DNA of 64,000 nucleotides from Magnolia sinica. Lineage: Eukaryota; Streptophyta; Magnoliopsida; Magnoliales; Magnoliaceae. Shown in pieces: positions 24,573 to 36,189 of the stretch (positions within the stretch are counted from its first letter, which is position 1; the number at the start of each line of letters is the position of its first letter). The stretch covers positions 105,391,759-105,455,758 of the forward strand of contig NC_080578.1 of assembly GCF_029962835.1 (NCBI RefSeq). The letters are read 5' to 3'. The notes under the pieces were generated by a model. That model was given only the letters and a program-made list of their open reading frames with translations, was not told where the DNA came from and searched no databases. The position numbers and the translations under genes were made by a program.

Positions 24573-24981
24573 GTCAGCTTAAACTTCCACCGGCTTTTGG
24601 TATCCTTTTGCTATATAAATGTAGGGAGTGGTTTTAGGACTTGGTGACTTGGACAGGCTTGCTCTGTCTAGGTTGAGTCTCGACTTGGACTAGATAGACT
24701 GAATCACCCCTAAATCCTGATTCACAGTGTTGAACCAGATCAAACTTAGCTCAGTCCGATTCAACTAAGACAGGTTGTCAATCCTAAGGCCTTCTTGTAT
24801 TTGAACTAGTGGCAGAGTGCCTTTAGTAATTGATTCCAGGTCTAGACTCATATTTTAGTTTTGCAGCATTCAAAAGAATGGGGGTGACTCATCCTCGCAT
24901 ATGGCATTGATGTACAACTATCTAGACTGTCCAAATTGTGGGTCCCATTGTGTATGGAGCATATCTTTTAAATCACACTTA
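24573..24981. other. Start of the large HDH intron 12
   Basis: The sequence follows the donor GAG-GTCAGC at 24573. No exon with a Pro-Glu-His motif was seen. Phrases such as GTGGGTCCCATTGTG near 24940 resemble repeats elsewhere in the window. Confidence 0.6.
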
Positions 24982-25511
24982 TAAGTAGTGTTTGAAATAT
25001 CAGTATCGTGTTACGTATCACATCCTTGGGATACAAATACGTATTGGTTATCACACAGGATATGTTGTTTGTATTGGGTTATTTATCGCACTTTTTGAAA
25101 AACATTGGGAAAATGGTTGAATTTTTCAATGACACTTCAGGGAAACTAAAAAAAAATAGTCTCAATTGACAGTTGGTTGAAGGGAATTTTTTTTTATAAA
25201 TGATTTTTATTTTTAAAAAATTAACAAGGACTTAACAAATTAGTAGATCAGCCCTCATGCATGCTTGATTTCATGTTTGGAGTGCAACATTGCAAGCAAT
25301 TTGGGAGAAATTGGGGAAATTTCAAAATTTCTTAATTTTTCCCAAATTGGACCACCTACATTCAAATTTCGAAATTATAGTGTATGTGATGATCATTTCA
25401 TCATATACTCCTAAATATTTCAAACTTAGTCTCAATTGACAGCCGATTGAAGGAAAATTTCAAAAAAAAATATGGAGAACATGAAGAATGAATGGATACC
25501 AAAATCAAAGC

Positions 25512-27316
25512 TCAAACTTGAAATGGCCAAGCTATATGTCCTAGAGGGGGGGTGAATAGGACTATGCCAAATTAAAAATAAATACAGCAGAATATGAACC
25601 AAAGAATAGATAGCACTATACACCAATCACAGTATAGGAATGGAAAGCAACCTAAAATGGAGAAATAGAAACAAAAATTGTTCTAAGGACAACCTTACAC
25701 CAAAAACCAAAGTTTATGGTAGGACAACCTTATTTCTAGAACAAATAGAGAAACTGAAGCTCAACGTAATAAAGAGATAGCAAAAATATAATGCTGAAAT
25801 GTAAATCTAAATTATTACAACATTTCCCACTGTGCTAGAAATGAAATGATTACAACATTCACATTCACACATACATTCCACAATTCAGAATGATAAAAGA
25901 TAGGAAATATAAATCACTCATCCACAACACAAAGAATTATAGTGGTTCGCCTGTGTGTTCACCAACTGTTAAACAACAGCCACACAGAATGCTACTCCAC
26001 TCCTAATATCCTCACACAGGGGATATTAGCGTTCACTATCAAATAGGTTTTCACAGGTTCACCCAAAACCTTCACAATTGTGTCTTTTTCAAAGGGCTTA
26101 CACAATTCAAAAACCCTCACTTCTGAGTTTTCTGGCTCTCCTCAGATAACCAACAACTTTGAGATTTTTCTGGCTTAACCTCAAATAAAACCAAACAATG
26201 TAAATTACACAAATTGTAAAATACCTGATTTTCTCCTTCGTTGTAGTAGCCCAGAAGAACCAAGTCGGAGTAGAGATTTGAATGTCAAAGTTCAATGTCC
26301 AATACTCACTTTATAATGGTCATAGGTTTTAATAGATTTTAAATTAAAACAAAAGGGCTAGCTCTAATTGATTTTGATTCCAGAAAAAGGAAAACAACAA
26401 TTCCTCTTTTCAGATTAGATTGGAATGCAAGAAACAAAATCAATTAACAAAGCTAAAGAAAGAGAATATTAAATATGCACACTTAGCTTTAAATGGAGCA
26501 CCGACTTATCTCTCAGAAGGCCGAATTAAATTAACTTGAATTGCTTGATTTATTCTGAGATTCGTGCTCTATTTATAGGTGAACGAATCACGTCTTCGAC
26601 TGGTCTAAGGACCTCTACGACTGGTCGTAGAACCAACAGATATTTGAAAATTCGGGCGCGATAAGATTTGGCAGTTTCACGACTGGTCGTAGGTCTCTTT
26701 CGACTGGTCGTAGGATCCCTTTGACTGGTCATAGGTGGCCGAATTTCAACGCTGTTCTTTGAGTCATAGGTCTACGACTGGTCGAAGATGCAATCGACAC
26801 TGTTCCTACTACTGGTCGAACAGTCCCCAGGACTAGTCGAAGCCGAACAGAAAATTTTCGATTTTTGTAACAAACTTACGACTGATCCAGGAAATGTTTA
26901 GAATGGTCGAAGCAGTGCTAGGACTAGTCGAACAAAGTCCAGGACTAGTCTTAGAACAGACCAAACTCACTTATATAAAACATATGAATTATGTATCCAA
27001 AACGGCCTACTCTAAAGGTCAACCTAAGGTCAGTCATACCTCAATAGTGAAGTAAGGACATTGAAACTTTAGAGACGAGTGACCTTTGAAAGTAATGGAG
27101 CTTGAAGTCTTGATGTCGTTTAATCTTGAGAGCTTTTTGAGATCTTGAGATTGAACTTGAAAGCTTCATGAGATTCTTGACTTGTGAACAGTGCTTGTCA
27201 AACTAAGTTGATCTTGAGTAGAGCATTGTTCTTCACAGATGCAAGGTTCATAACAGTGTCTTTGACACCACAAATTTGACAACACAAAGGGCTATAAACT
27301 ATGGCACTTACAAAAC
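25512..27316. mobile_element. Insertion of unknown type inside the GATATCG element
   Basis: The segment is absent from the otherwise collinear short element near 11500. It begins about AACTTGAAATGGCCAAGC, includes CTAGAGGGGGGGTGAATAGG near 25540 and contains the ACTGGTCG array at 26594-26963. No coding sequence was recognised. It may be a non-autonomous LTR element or its solo LTR, but the ends were not proved. Confidence 0.45.
26594..26963. repeat. Array of about 12 GACTGGTCG(A/T)AG motifs
   Basis: The motif TACGACTGGTCGTAGG and variants (GACTAGTCGAAG, CGACTGGTCGAAG) recur about 12 times at irregular spacing of 15 to 60 bp. The best copies are palindromic (TACGAC-TG-GTCGTA), so each can form a small hairpin. 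The array lies in the insertion at 25512-27316. Confidence 0.85.
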
Positions 27317-27548
27317 TCCATGATTTTTCATGCAAAACATGAAGAAGTAATGGATTTGTAACCATTCGACACCGATTTAACATAATTTCAACAAAAAAGG
27401 GTCGGAAATTGAAAATGCTCACCAGATCAAACATGTGGGAGATATTGGCATTACCTATGTGTTTTGCATCGCACAAGTTGGATATAAAATATATCGTGGG
27501 ATATATCGATATATCGGCCGATGGCGTCGATATTTAAAACACTGCTTA

Positions 27549-27869
27549 CAAGCAAATCCTAAATCCTTACTATTAATGGTTAGTAATGGATGGTTAAAGG
27601 TAAAACATCGTGAGTGGTTCAAATTCAAATTATCTTCATAGTGCAATTATTTGGTTATCCTCCATCCATGGATGGGTCAGCAATTTGGAATCAGATAGTC
27701 TGTATATTTGTACAACTATGCCACATATTTATGTCTGAAGAGTCACTGCCATTTTTGAAATGGTGTAAAACTAACATAGGAGTCTAGCCCTTGATTCAAA
27801 ACTTAACAAAAGCACCAACAACAATGAAAATGGGGGTCTGGAATTTTGGCAAGGCCACTGGTTTTATGG
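27549..27869. other. HDH intron 12, unassigned
   Basis: Nothing recognised between the GATATCG element and the Copia LTR. Confidence 0.5.
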
Positions 27870-28414
27870 TCTGTAGGACCACCCTTATTTGCGGTCCTCA
27901 CTCCTCAGGTCACTCTGCCATACATGGGTGTAGGGAAGCGCGGAAGGTGAGCCCTCAAGATCTGACGGTCTACACGAAGTTTGGAACCCTCACAAAGCAG
28001 AAGAACGGTCCTTCAACGGCCCGCCTATCTACTATTAGAGCAGATGGAACTATTCACACCTCTGATCCTACGGTATATAGTGGCCCCGGATTGCGATCTA
28101 TGGATCAGATCGTCCCAAGGACAAGCTAAAATGGACAGACTATAGCGCACACAATATCTCTCTGTATACTCTCGATTTATCGTATGACTCAATGCATTTA
28201 CACGAGAGAAGCGCATTCCTTTTTATAACAGAGGAAGGAGAGTTTGGGTGGGATTGGGATAAGGCCAAATAATCCGATCAAATCCCTATCTACAATTAAA
28301 AATCAAATTTATATTTGAATTTGAAATTTAATTCAAAGGAAGAGACTGGAGAAAACATGGGACATACCCACTAGTGATTGCTCACAAGTGGGCCCCACTG
28401 GCCTATGTCCAACA
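27870..28414 (-). mobile_element. Copia 3' LTR, minus strand
   Basis: On the minus strand, the purine tract AGTGGGAGA is followed by TGTTGGACATAGGCC at 28414, a typical Copia LTR start. A TATAAAAAG box is visible at about 28215-28223. The low-coordinate end is uncertain. It belongs to the Copia coding remnant at 36190-38880, now separated from it by the 7.35 kb insertion. Confidence 0.65.
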
Positions 28415-28754
28415 TCTCCCACTCAATCACATTGTGGGATAGGTACATAAATTTGTCCATCGAACTTGCTTAATAACAATCAAAGAACCAAACATCGCGA
28501 TCAAAAGAATCAGAGGCGTGGGACCAGCTGGATCACCATAATCTTCTCACAGGTGCTTAAGTACTAAGTGACCACCTGACTAGTACTCAATAACCCAAGC
28601 TTTGTAATGCCTGTCTTAGTCCGCATGACCACACCGGATGGAGTTAACTCCCGATCTGGAGTATTCGGCCAACATACGCACTTATCCAACTTATCGAGTT
28701 ATTCTGAAAACTTGATTTTTCACAAACTTCGATTGAAATCAATTTAAAGCAATA

Positions 28755-28810
<56 letters not shown>
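28415..28810 (-). mobile_element. Copia tail between polypurine tract and insertion, with (TA)n
   Basis: Non-coding Copia sequence upstream of its 3' LTR. It ends in a TA microsatellite at 28757-28810, which forms the left flank of the large inverted-repeat transposon. The right flank at 36160-36188 is also TA-rich. Confidence 0.6.
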
Positions 28811-28813
<3 letters not shown>

Positions 28814-29017
28814 AAAAGGTACTATACGCTCGACCTTGCAGAAGCACTCTGTAAGGTCGAGCGCTGTCAGCTTGCTTGCCGTCGGATGGAGCCATTTTGA
28901 AACCAACGGCCATCCGTTTACTGCAGTAGAACCGGTCATACCGGTTTCATTGAGGGCGAGGATGTACACGGCCCTTCAAATAAAAAGTTTTACTCAGCTG
29001 AAGCCATACCCGTGCAG

Positions 29018-29056
<39 letters not shown>

Positions 29057-30185
29057 CGGATCCCCAAAGCGGCTACATCCCGTGCAGCATCTCTCTCCCT
29101 CAATCCCTAACACTAGCCACGTTCGCCTCTACCTGTCTCTCTCCCTCTCTCCCTCAATCCCTACTACCAGCCATGCCCGCCTCCACCTCTCTCTCCCTCA
29201 TTCCCTACACCACGTTATGCAGACCTCAGATTGAGCGTTACAGGTAAGGCCTCTGTTTTTTTAAAAATATTTTCTTCTTTTTTTTGGCCTCTGTTTTTTG
29301 GTATTTTCTTTGTTTTTTTCCTAACCAGCACCATTCATATGTGGGATGCACCGCATCTTCTTCATTCATTGGAAGATGTTTCTAACCATATTTAATTTTA
29401 TGTCCTGCATCAAATCCACTCATCAGAAGGGCCAGACTTGTGTGAGGAAAATGGTCAGTTGAAAAATCACCAATTGTCCCAGATTGTCCCATCGGAAGGG
29501 CCTGGCTGCTGGCACTGGGCAATGTTCACATTGAGTCCCACCTGGTAATGGCCCGGATCTCCTACACATTTGCAACACAATCTGTTGCTGCAGTTGCTTC
29601 TTCAGTCTAAATTCTCATGAGCGGAATCATATGATCCTACACCGACGCCCTGCACAATTTATTGGGCTTTTGAATCTCAACAATTTGCGTTGGTTCTCTA
29701 ATCCAGACCATTGGTGTTTTTCATCCTACTGTTTATTGACATGCCACCAAAATGTCGCAGATTGGAATGTCGAAGTCACCGAACTTGGGCCTTTACTCAA
29801 TTGAATGGAGTCAGTTGCTGTATCTCTCTTTTCAACCATCTATTTGCTGGCAGCAAATGGAAACTCCTCTTTGGACAAGAGCTATCAAAACATAAAACTA
29901 GACCAGGACCATTTCACAAATTTCCACATGAATTGGACAGATCGTTTAGGTAGGTTAGATGAGGTCAATATTCCTTGGAATGTTGTTCACATGGGATGAA
30001 CAAGATCTATTCCCTTTGAAATCACTCGGAGTAGGTTCTGGTTTGCTCAACAGGGCCTGGGTATCGATTCCACCAATGTTGTTTGTTGGACAGCATTGCC
30101 ATAGAGATTCTAATGTATGATCATCGTCTTGCAAGCATGCATTTCATTCATATGCAGTCAGCTGAAAGAATGATTACTTTTTAAG
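28811..30185 (+). repeat. Left terminal inverted repeat of the long-TIR element
   Basis: Inverse of 34749-36159. The tip holds an internal hairpin: CGCTCGACCTT at 28826 pairs with AAGGTCGAGCG ending at 28863. It contains a CT tract (29021-29055), short TCTCTCCCTCAATCCC repeats, and a donor-like ACAG-GTAAGG at about 29240-29249. The frame at 29805-29999 is identical in both repeats, but no known protein was recognised. Confidence 0.92.
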
Positions 30186-30487
30186 TGAAGATTATGATTT
30201 TCAGTGTTGGATTGGTAAAATTGTGCAAGTAGCATTTGAGCAACATAATCATATTGTTTTTGTTGGTTTTTTTTTTTTTTTTTTTTTTTTGAAATGGATA
30301 TTTATGTTCTCAAATAGTTGAATTGTGTTTAGTGTCTTAATGGCCAGATTGGAAATTTTGATCGAATCTAGAGTTTCAACAACATCTTAGTAATTCCTCT
30401 TGGTATGATGTTAAGTTCTGTTACTATTGTTGTTATTGTTTTGTTTTTAATTGAAATAGAATAGTTATTTGCTATAAAAATGGATTT

Positions 30488-30529
<42 letters not shown>

Positions 30530-32424
30530 TCTTTATGCTTGAAATGATTAACTGGAACCTTGATTTTTTGGCACTCATATCTTTTCATATCAGGTTAGAA
30601 AATGTGATGGAATCTAGCTTCTGGCTGTCAAATGAGGTTGTATTTTTCATTGTTATATTATTATTATTATTTATTGGTGTTTTTATACTGTATTGGAGGT
30701 CCCTGAAGTGTGGAAAACATCTCTACCGTACACATGCCACTTCTTCATTGTGATCAGGGCAGTTTACTTGGCGGGCCACCACGTGGATGGACCATAAACC
30801 AGAAAACAATAAGATTTATTTGTTGTAGGTATAAGGTAACTAATCTTGAGCCTGCAACTCTGTCTAGAATTCCAGCCTGTGGCCTGATTCACAAAACAAG
30901 AAAAGGCAAAAGCCCCATAGGACTCGAACTTAAATTGACCTCATTTCATACTATTTAACACTATTTAAGATTCCAAAAAAGCCCCACGTGGGTTTTTCTT
31001 TTTTCTTTTTTCATTTTTTCCCCCTTTCTTTCTTGAAGGCTCTGAAATGGCATTTGGTTGTTTTTTTTCTTTAAATTTGGCTCTCCAATGCTAGGAAATG
31101 GTAACTTTCATTTTGGGTTTTTAAATTCCTAGGGCCTCAACTGCAAAAATTCAAAGAACATACCTGTTGGAAGGTATATCTTCAAATTATCAGTTCATCT
31201 CTTGTAATTGACAAGAATTTTGACTTGTAGTTGACTCTATGGTGGGACTATTCCAATTATCTGATCAGTTTGATGCCCCTGGATAAATTAATCTTTTGTG
31301 CTGCTTATTGTTTTTGTAACTTATTATCCAGTGGTAATTTTGGAATGACAACGATCTATGATTTGTAGCTGAATTGGGTTTTCTTTGGAATTTTTCGTTG
31401 GAATTCTGCTTTCATTTGGAATTTTAATTTCATTGTTGTATTTTTCTTTATTCTATTGATTGGGTTTACTTTTATCTTCATTACTTCCGTTTTCTCAATC
31501 CCTTCTTCTTTGTTTTGGCAGATTAAACAGAGAAGAAAAGAAGGAAAAGTTTTAAAAAATAAAATTAAACAGTAAGTTTTCTACTCCCTCTTTTTTGTTG
31601 TGGTTTTTTCTTTCTTCTTTTCGTGCATTATTTCTCCTTTTCTCAAGTTCATCCTTACTGTTATGCGTTTGTAAGCCATGAAGTCTTTATCTGCATTAGT
31701 TTAGATGAGTTGATCAATCAGGACATTTACCAGCAATGGTAAGAGACTTTTTATAATTTTTTTGTTTCTGAAAAATTGCCAATAGCTACGGATAATAGCC
31801 GTAGCTCTATTTCTAGAATCTGTAGCTATCGTTGGTTTTAGCATATTGCTACGGATTTCGTTGTACTTTTAGGTACAAATATAATCCGTACGTAGCTTGA
31901 GCATATTGCTACTGTGTATTATTCTTCAAGAATCCTCTCTCACCCATATTGAATGTAACCACAAATGTGCCATTTTTACAAGAGATGTTTGTTTCTTGCA
32001 AGGGCCAAGGAGCAGCTATAGCTCTTCATCAAAGCCGGAATCCAAAACTAGAGACAAGTGTGCTGTAATATAGAGAAAGCATTTGTATATGATGTATTTC
32101 CCTCTCTTTTTTGGCCAATTTGTTGTAATACATGAAAATAACAGCACCTAAGCAATCGTCATTTGCGTGAATTTCCAATCAGCTTTTTTTTTTTGTTATG
32201 TAAATAAAATAAAAATGATCAAAAGCAATAGCCTTGTTACAGTACTTTCATTTCAGGATAAGCCAAACATTTCAAGATAAGCCAAACATCGTTCATTTCA
32301 TTTAATCATATTCCCCTATGTTCATCATACAACCTCTAGTTTCCCACCTATTGTAAGTCACAGCGTTGAATTAGAAGCCAATCATCAAGCATTTCACAGG
32401 GACTTTAATATGCCCATATAATCA
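30186..32424. other. Interior of the long-TIR element, left part
   Basis: Unassigned DNA with a poly-T run at 30267-30290, a GT microsatellite at 30492-30526 and a patch at 31770-31910 in which AGCTACGGA-like motifs recur in both orientations. No transposase or other protein was recognised. The 86-codon frame over the GT repeat is a low-complexity reading. Confidence 0.6.
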
Positions 32425-33619
32425 TCATGCAATCACTAGCTTTCCACCTTCTATCAAGCCACAATGCATCGAATTAGAAGCAAAGAGCGCAACAAGCAGT
32501 GGGTTCCTTCTTAGGCAGGCCATGAAATTGTCGGAACTAACAGCACCATCATTGTCACTGTCAAACAAGTTGAATAGCTCAGATACCTGCATCCATGAAC
32601 AATTGTTTCAGAACCCAAATAGGGATGGTGGAATATAAGAGCAGTTGCTTCTGCGCATACTTACATTATCGTCATTCATGCTTAGCATTGCAGAATGGAT
32701 AGCACCTCCTAATGGTGCACACAATAAGATTAGAGACAAAGGGGCAAAAAAGGCAAAAAGCTTGTTACAGGAAAACAACAGAGCAGATATTACCTGTTTG
32801 TTTGTGATGTAACCCTTGCCTTCGTCATCACAACCATTAATGGTTGTTGTGCAAGCTTCCTGAAACAATGGCTGCTTCATTATATGGGCTGATTCGAGCA
32901 AGAATTGTGGGGTAATCAATTGGAAACAATCTCGAAATTTCATCAATGGGTCATGCTGTGAGCTTGAATCTCGATTTGGCAAGAACATTTTACTAGAAAA
33001 ATGGGAGACCTAGCCTGCACGCAGAGTACCAGGTTTCCTTGAATGTGAACCGCACTCAAATTGGACATCGGCACAATGACCTGGAGAGATCATTTGGTGG
33101 GGTCCCGGTTGGGAATTCCTGCTGATGCATCCAATCTGTGTAATAGTTGGTTTTTGAGGAATGTTGGCAAAATGGTCTACAATAGTGCAAATGATCCATC
33201 ATCTTGGTGGCTAGGATCTCCCAATCCATGCAATTTGTGATACGCCTGTTGTCACAGGAACAGCTGACGAAAGCACACAAGTAATGCTGATCACAAATGA
33301 TTTGATATTGTTTTCACAATAAAAGATTGTTGCCTGCAGTTCCTGTCAAGCTTCTTTGAAAAGTTTACAAATGGATGTAGTCATTTGCATGAAGCAATTT
33401 TTTTTCAAATTCTAAAAAGTTTCAAAAAATAAAAAAGACAAAAAAGTGGATTTTGTAGAACTCATTTGAGGAACCTCTACAAGACATGACATTTATCAAA
33501 TGGCACAAAATCAAGTAGATTACCTGTCTAAATGTGATGGATCCAAGTTTCTCAACATCAATGAAAGCAAAGACCCGTTTCTTCATTCTCCACTTCTCTT
33601 CTTGCCCATAATCATCAAT
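32425..33619 (-). pseudogene. Captured 3' exons of an LPEAT2-like EF-hand acyltransferase
   Basis: Three exon-like pieces on the minus strand, in order. 33619-33524 carries [18 protein letters not shown] and has a GT donor. 32904-32794 carries SAHIMKQPLFQEAC and CDDEGKGYITNKQ and has a GT donor. 32586-32425 carries ELFNLFDSDNDGAVSSDNFM and RRNPLLVALF and ends in TGA at 32425-32427. They fit the EF-hand tail of plant lysophospholipid acyltransferase LPEAT2, which has a membrane acyltransferase domain followed by calcium-binding EF hands. The acyltransferase domain is absent, and so is a short exon between the second and third pieces. The acceptor of the second piece looks damaged (CACAA). The introns show it was copied from genomic DNA. 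The third piece has an EF loop with Asp at positions 1, 3 and 5. The family name rests on remembered similarity only. Confidence 0.6.
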
Positions 33620-34748
33620 CTGATTGTATATAGTCAACCAATAACTAGTAACTTCCAGAAAATTCTCCAGAAAATGAGTTCGGTTAACCAAAAGCTACGA
33701 AAATAAATATGAGGGCACAAAAATGAGTTCCTTTTCATTGCTTTGGTTACTGTTATCCTTCGTTTGTACGCATTCAACCTTTTCGCCTTACAATGCACCC
33801 AACATCAAAACACAGAAAAACAGAAAAACAACACAGCCGAGTCCACTGCAACAAACATAATGTTTGAGCTAGCACACCAGGTCCACTCGCTTTGTGGACA
33901 AACCAGCACACCAATTCCAGTCAGCTTTGTGGAGATGACAAAGATTGTTCAAATACCATGCGAGTCCATTTATCGGGCACACTTGGTGAGTGAACCAGCC
34001 TAATGTAGGGGCCCTACCTGATTCGTGACAACAAGCCCAAATGGGCGCACCACATAAAGAAGGCAGAACTTCCTTTAGCTTCCACTATAGGAAAAAAGGC
34101 CAAACAGACCCACCAACAGGAAGAACATGGGCAAAAAAAAAAAAGAAGTAGAAGAAGAATAAGAAGAAGTTGGAAGGCCTCGAAACACCATGCAGGAAAC
34201 AAAAACTGCAGGCTTTGTACAACAATTAAAATAGCTATTTCACCATCCCAACGTCCTTGCCTGGCTTGTTAAGACAGCAACCACCTAAATTCTAGATGGT
34301 TAGAGAAAGCCTATAAGCTGACATTGTGGCAAATCACCTACAGAGAGAAGTGGGTCCATAGCCAAAATTGCTTAATAGTAATCAAGTAGTGCTCTAGTGT
34401 CATCAGGACACATCATGTACAATACAAGTGTGTGACCTTTCATGAGACATATAGATATAACTGCTATAAATAAAGGATGAAACACATATGAATTTTAGTG
34501 ATTATCACTGCCTAGTTAGTCATGTGAACATTGTAGGCATGATTAGTGCTCGCATGTAGGTCCACAATCTGATCAAACTGCATGAGTTTCAGAGCAACCC
34601 AAATCTGATAGGCATCCAATCAGGCCAACCAGATCTTACTGGATGGTTTTAGCGCTGGGCCTTCTTATAACCCAGATAGGCTGTGGGGACCTTTTGATTG
34701 TTGGTGGCAGATTGCTGTAATAAGGAGGCCTTGATGGACCAACTGAAG
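33620..34748. other. Interior of the long-TIR element, right part
   Basis: No further exon was identified with confidence. A possible extension of the first captured exon upstream of 33620 reads poorly. An A/G-rich patch lies at 34130-34170. Confidence 0.5.
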
Positions 34749-35880
34749 TTAAAAAGTAATCATTCTTTCGGCTGACTGCATATGAATGAAATGCATGCTT
34801 GCAAGACGATGATCATACATTAGAATCTCTATGGCAATGCTGTCCAACAAACAACATTGGTGGAATCGATACCCAGGCCCTGTTGAGCAAACCAGAACCT
34901 ACTCTGAGTGATTTCAAAGAGAATAGATCTTGTTCATCCCATGTGAACAACATTCCAAGGAATATTGACCTCATCTAACCTACCTAAACGATCTGTCCAA
35001 TTCATGTGGAAATTTGTGAAATGGTCCTGGTCTAGTTTTATGTTTTGATAGCTCTTGTCCAAAGAGGAGTTTCCATTTGCTGCCAGCAAATAGATGGTTG
35101 AAAAGAGAGATACAGCAACTGACTCCATTCAATTGAGTAAAGGCCCAAGTTCGGTGACTTCAACATTCCAATCTGCGACATTTTGGTGGCATGTCAATAA
35201 ACAGTAGGATGAAAAACACCAATGGTCTGGATTAGAGAACCATGAGCGCAAATTGTTGAGATTCAAAAGCCCAATAAATTGTGCAGGGCGTCGGTGTAGG
35301 ATCATATGATTCCGCTCATGAGAATTTAGACTGAAGAAGCAACTGCAGCAACAGCTTGTGTTGCAAACGTGTAGGAGATCCGGGCCATTACCAGGTGGGA
35401 CTCAATGTGAACATTGCCCAGTGCCAGCAGCCAGGCCCTTCTGATGGGACAATCTGGGACAATTGGTGATTTTTCAACTGACCATTTTCCTCACACAAGT
35501 CTGGCCCTTCTGATGAGTGGATTTGATGCAGGACATAAAATTAAATATGGTTAGAAACATCTTCCAATGAATGAAGAAGATGCAGTGCATCCCACATATG
35601 AATGGTACTGGTTAGGAAAAAAACAAAGAAAATACCAAAAAACAGAGGCAAAAAAAAAAGAAGAAAATATTTAAAAAAAAACAGAGGCCTTACCTGTAAC
35701 GCTCAATCTGAGGTCTGCACAAAGTGGTGTAGGGAATGAGGGAGAGAGAGGTGGAGGCGGGCGTGGCTGATAGTAGGGATTGAGGGAGAGAGGGAGAGAG
35801 ACAGGTGGAGGCGGACGTGGCTGGTGTTAGGGATTGAGGGAGAGAGATGCTGCACGGGATGTAGCTGCTTTGGGGATCCG

Positions 35881-35914
<34 letters not shown>

Positions 35915-36159
35915 GCTGCACGGGTATGGCTGAGAGAGAGAGAGAGAGTGGGCTGCACGGGTATGGCTTCAGCTGAGTAAAACTTTTTATTTGAAGGGCC
36001 GTGTACATCCTCGCCCTCAATGAAACCAGTATGACCGGTTCTACTGCGGTAAACGGATGGCCATTGGTTTCAAAATGGCTCCATCCGACCGCAAGCAAGC
36101 TGACAGCGCTCGACCTTACAGAGTGCTTCCGTAAGGTCGAGCGTATAGTACCTTTTCCC
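34749..36159 (-). repeat. Right terminal inverted repeat of the long-TIR element
   Basis: Inverse of 28811-30185, with an extra duplication of about 35 bp in its GA/CT tract. Read on the minus strand it has the CT-rich tract and then the donor-like CAG-GTAAGG at about 35688-35697. It points into the element towards the captured minus-strand exons. Confidence 0.92.
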
Positions 36160-36189
36160 ATATATATATATATATATCTATATATATGC

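Larger units (their letters stand above)
24982..27548. mobile_element. GATATCG-family element, long form with an insertion
   Basis: Left tip TAAGTAGTGTTTGAAATATC and right tip GATATTTAAAACACTGCTTA are inverted repeats over about 20 bp. The outer parts match the short form at 10955-11720 and the 300-bp unit of 2640-3400. A foreign segment of about 1.8 kb splits the element at AAAATCAAAGCTC and CCATGATTTTTCATGC. No transposase was found. Flanking target duplications are not clear. Confidence 0.65.
28811..36159. mobile_element. Non-autonomous long-TIR transposon (Pack-MULE-like)
   Basis: A 7,349-bp element bounded by GGGAAAAGGTACTATACGCT and its exact inverse. The inverted termini cover 28811-30185 and 34749-36159, about 1.4 kb each, and are nearly identical. 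Both sides are TA repeats, consistent with a 9-bp TA target duplication that cannot be distinguished from the microsatellite. The inside holds minus-strand exons resembling LPEAT2 and no visible transposase. Long TIRs, host gene fragments and an AT-rich target fit Mutator-like Pack-MULEs, but superfamily membership is inferred. It sits inside the decayed Copia, which sits in HDH intron 12. Confidence 0.8.

Noticed and set aside
13069..26137. A simple 13-kb tandem duplication of the whole unit 1-13068
   Set aside because: Copy A after 8785 (Copia and spacer) does not match copy B after 21861 (LTR, MITE and HDH intron), so only about 8.5 kb is shared.
30493..30753. An 86-codon frame starting with CVCVCV
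   Set aside because: It starts in the GT microsatellite and continues through AT-rich DNA with no recognisable domain.
29711..35128. Identical 64-codon frames (MESVAVSLFSTIYLLAANGN...) in both arms of the long-TIR element
   Set aside because: The identity comes from the inverted repeat itself. No similarity to a known transposase or other protein was recognised.
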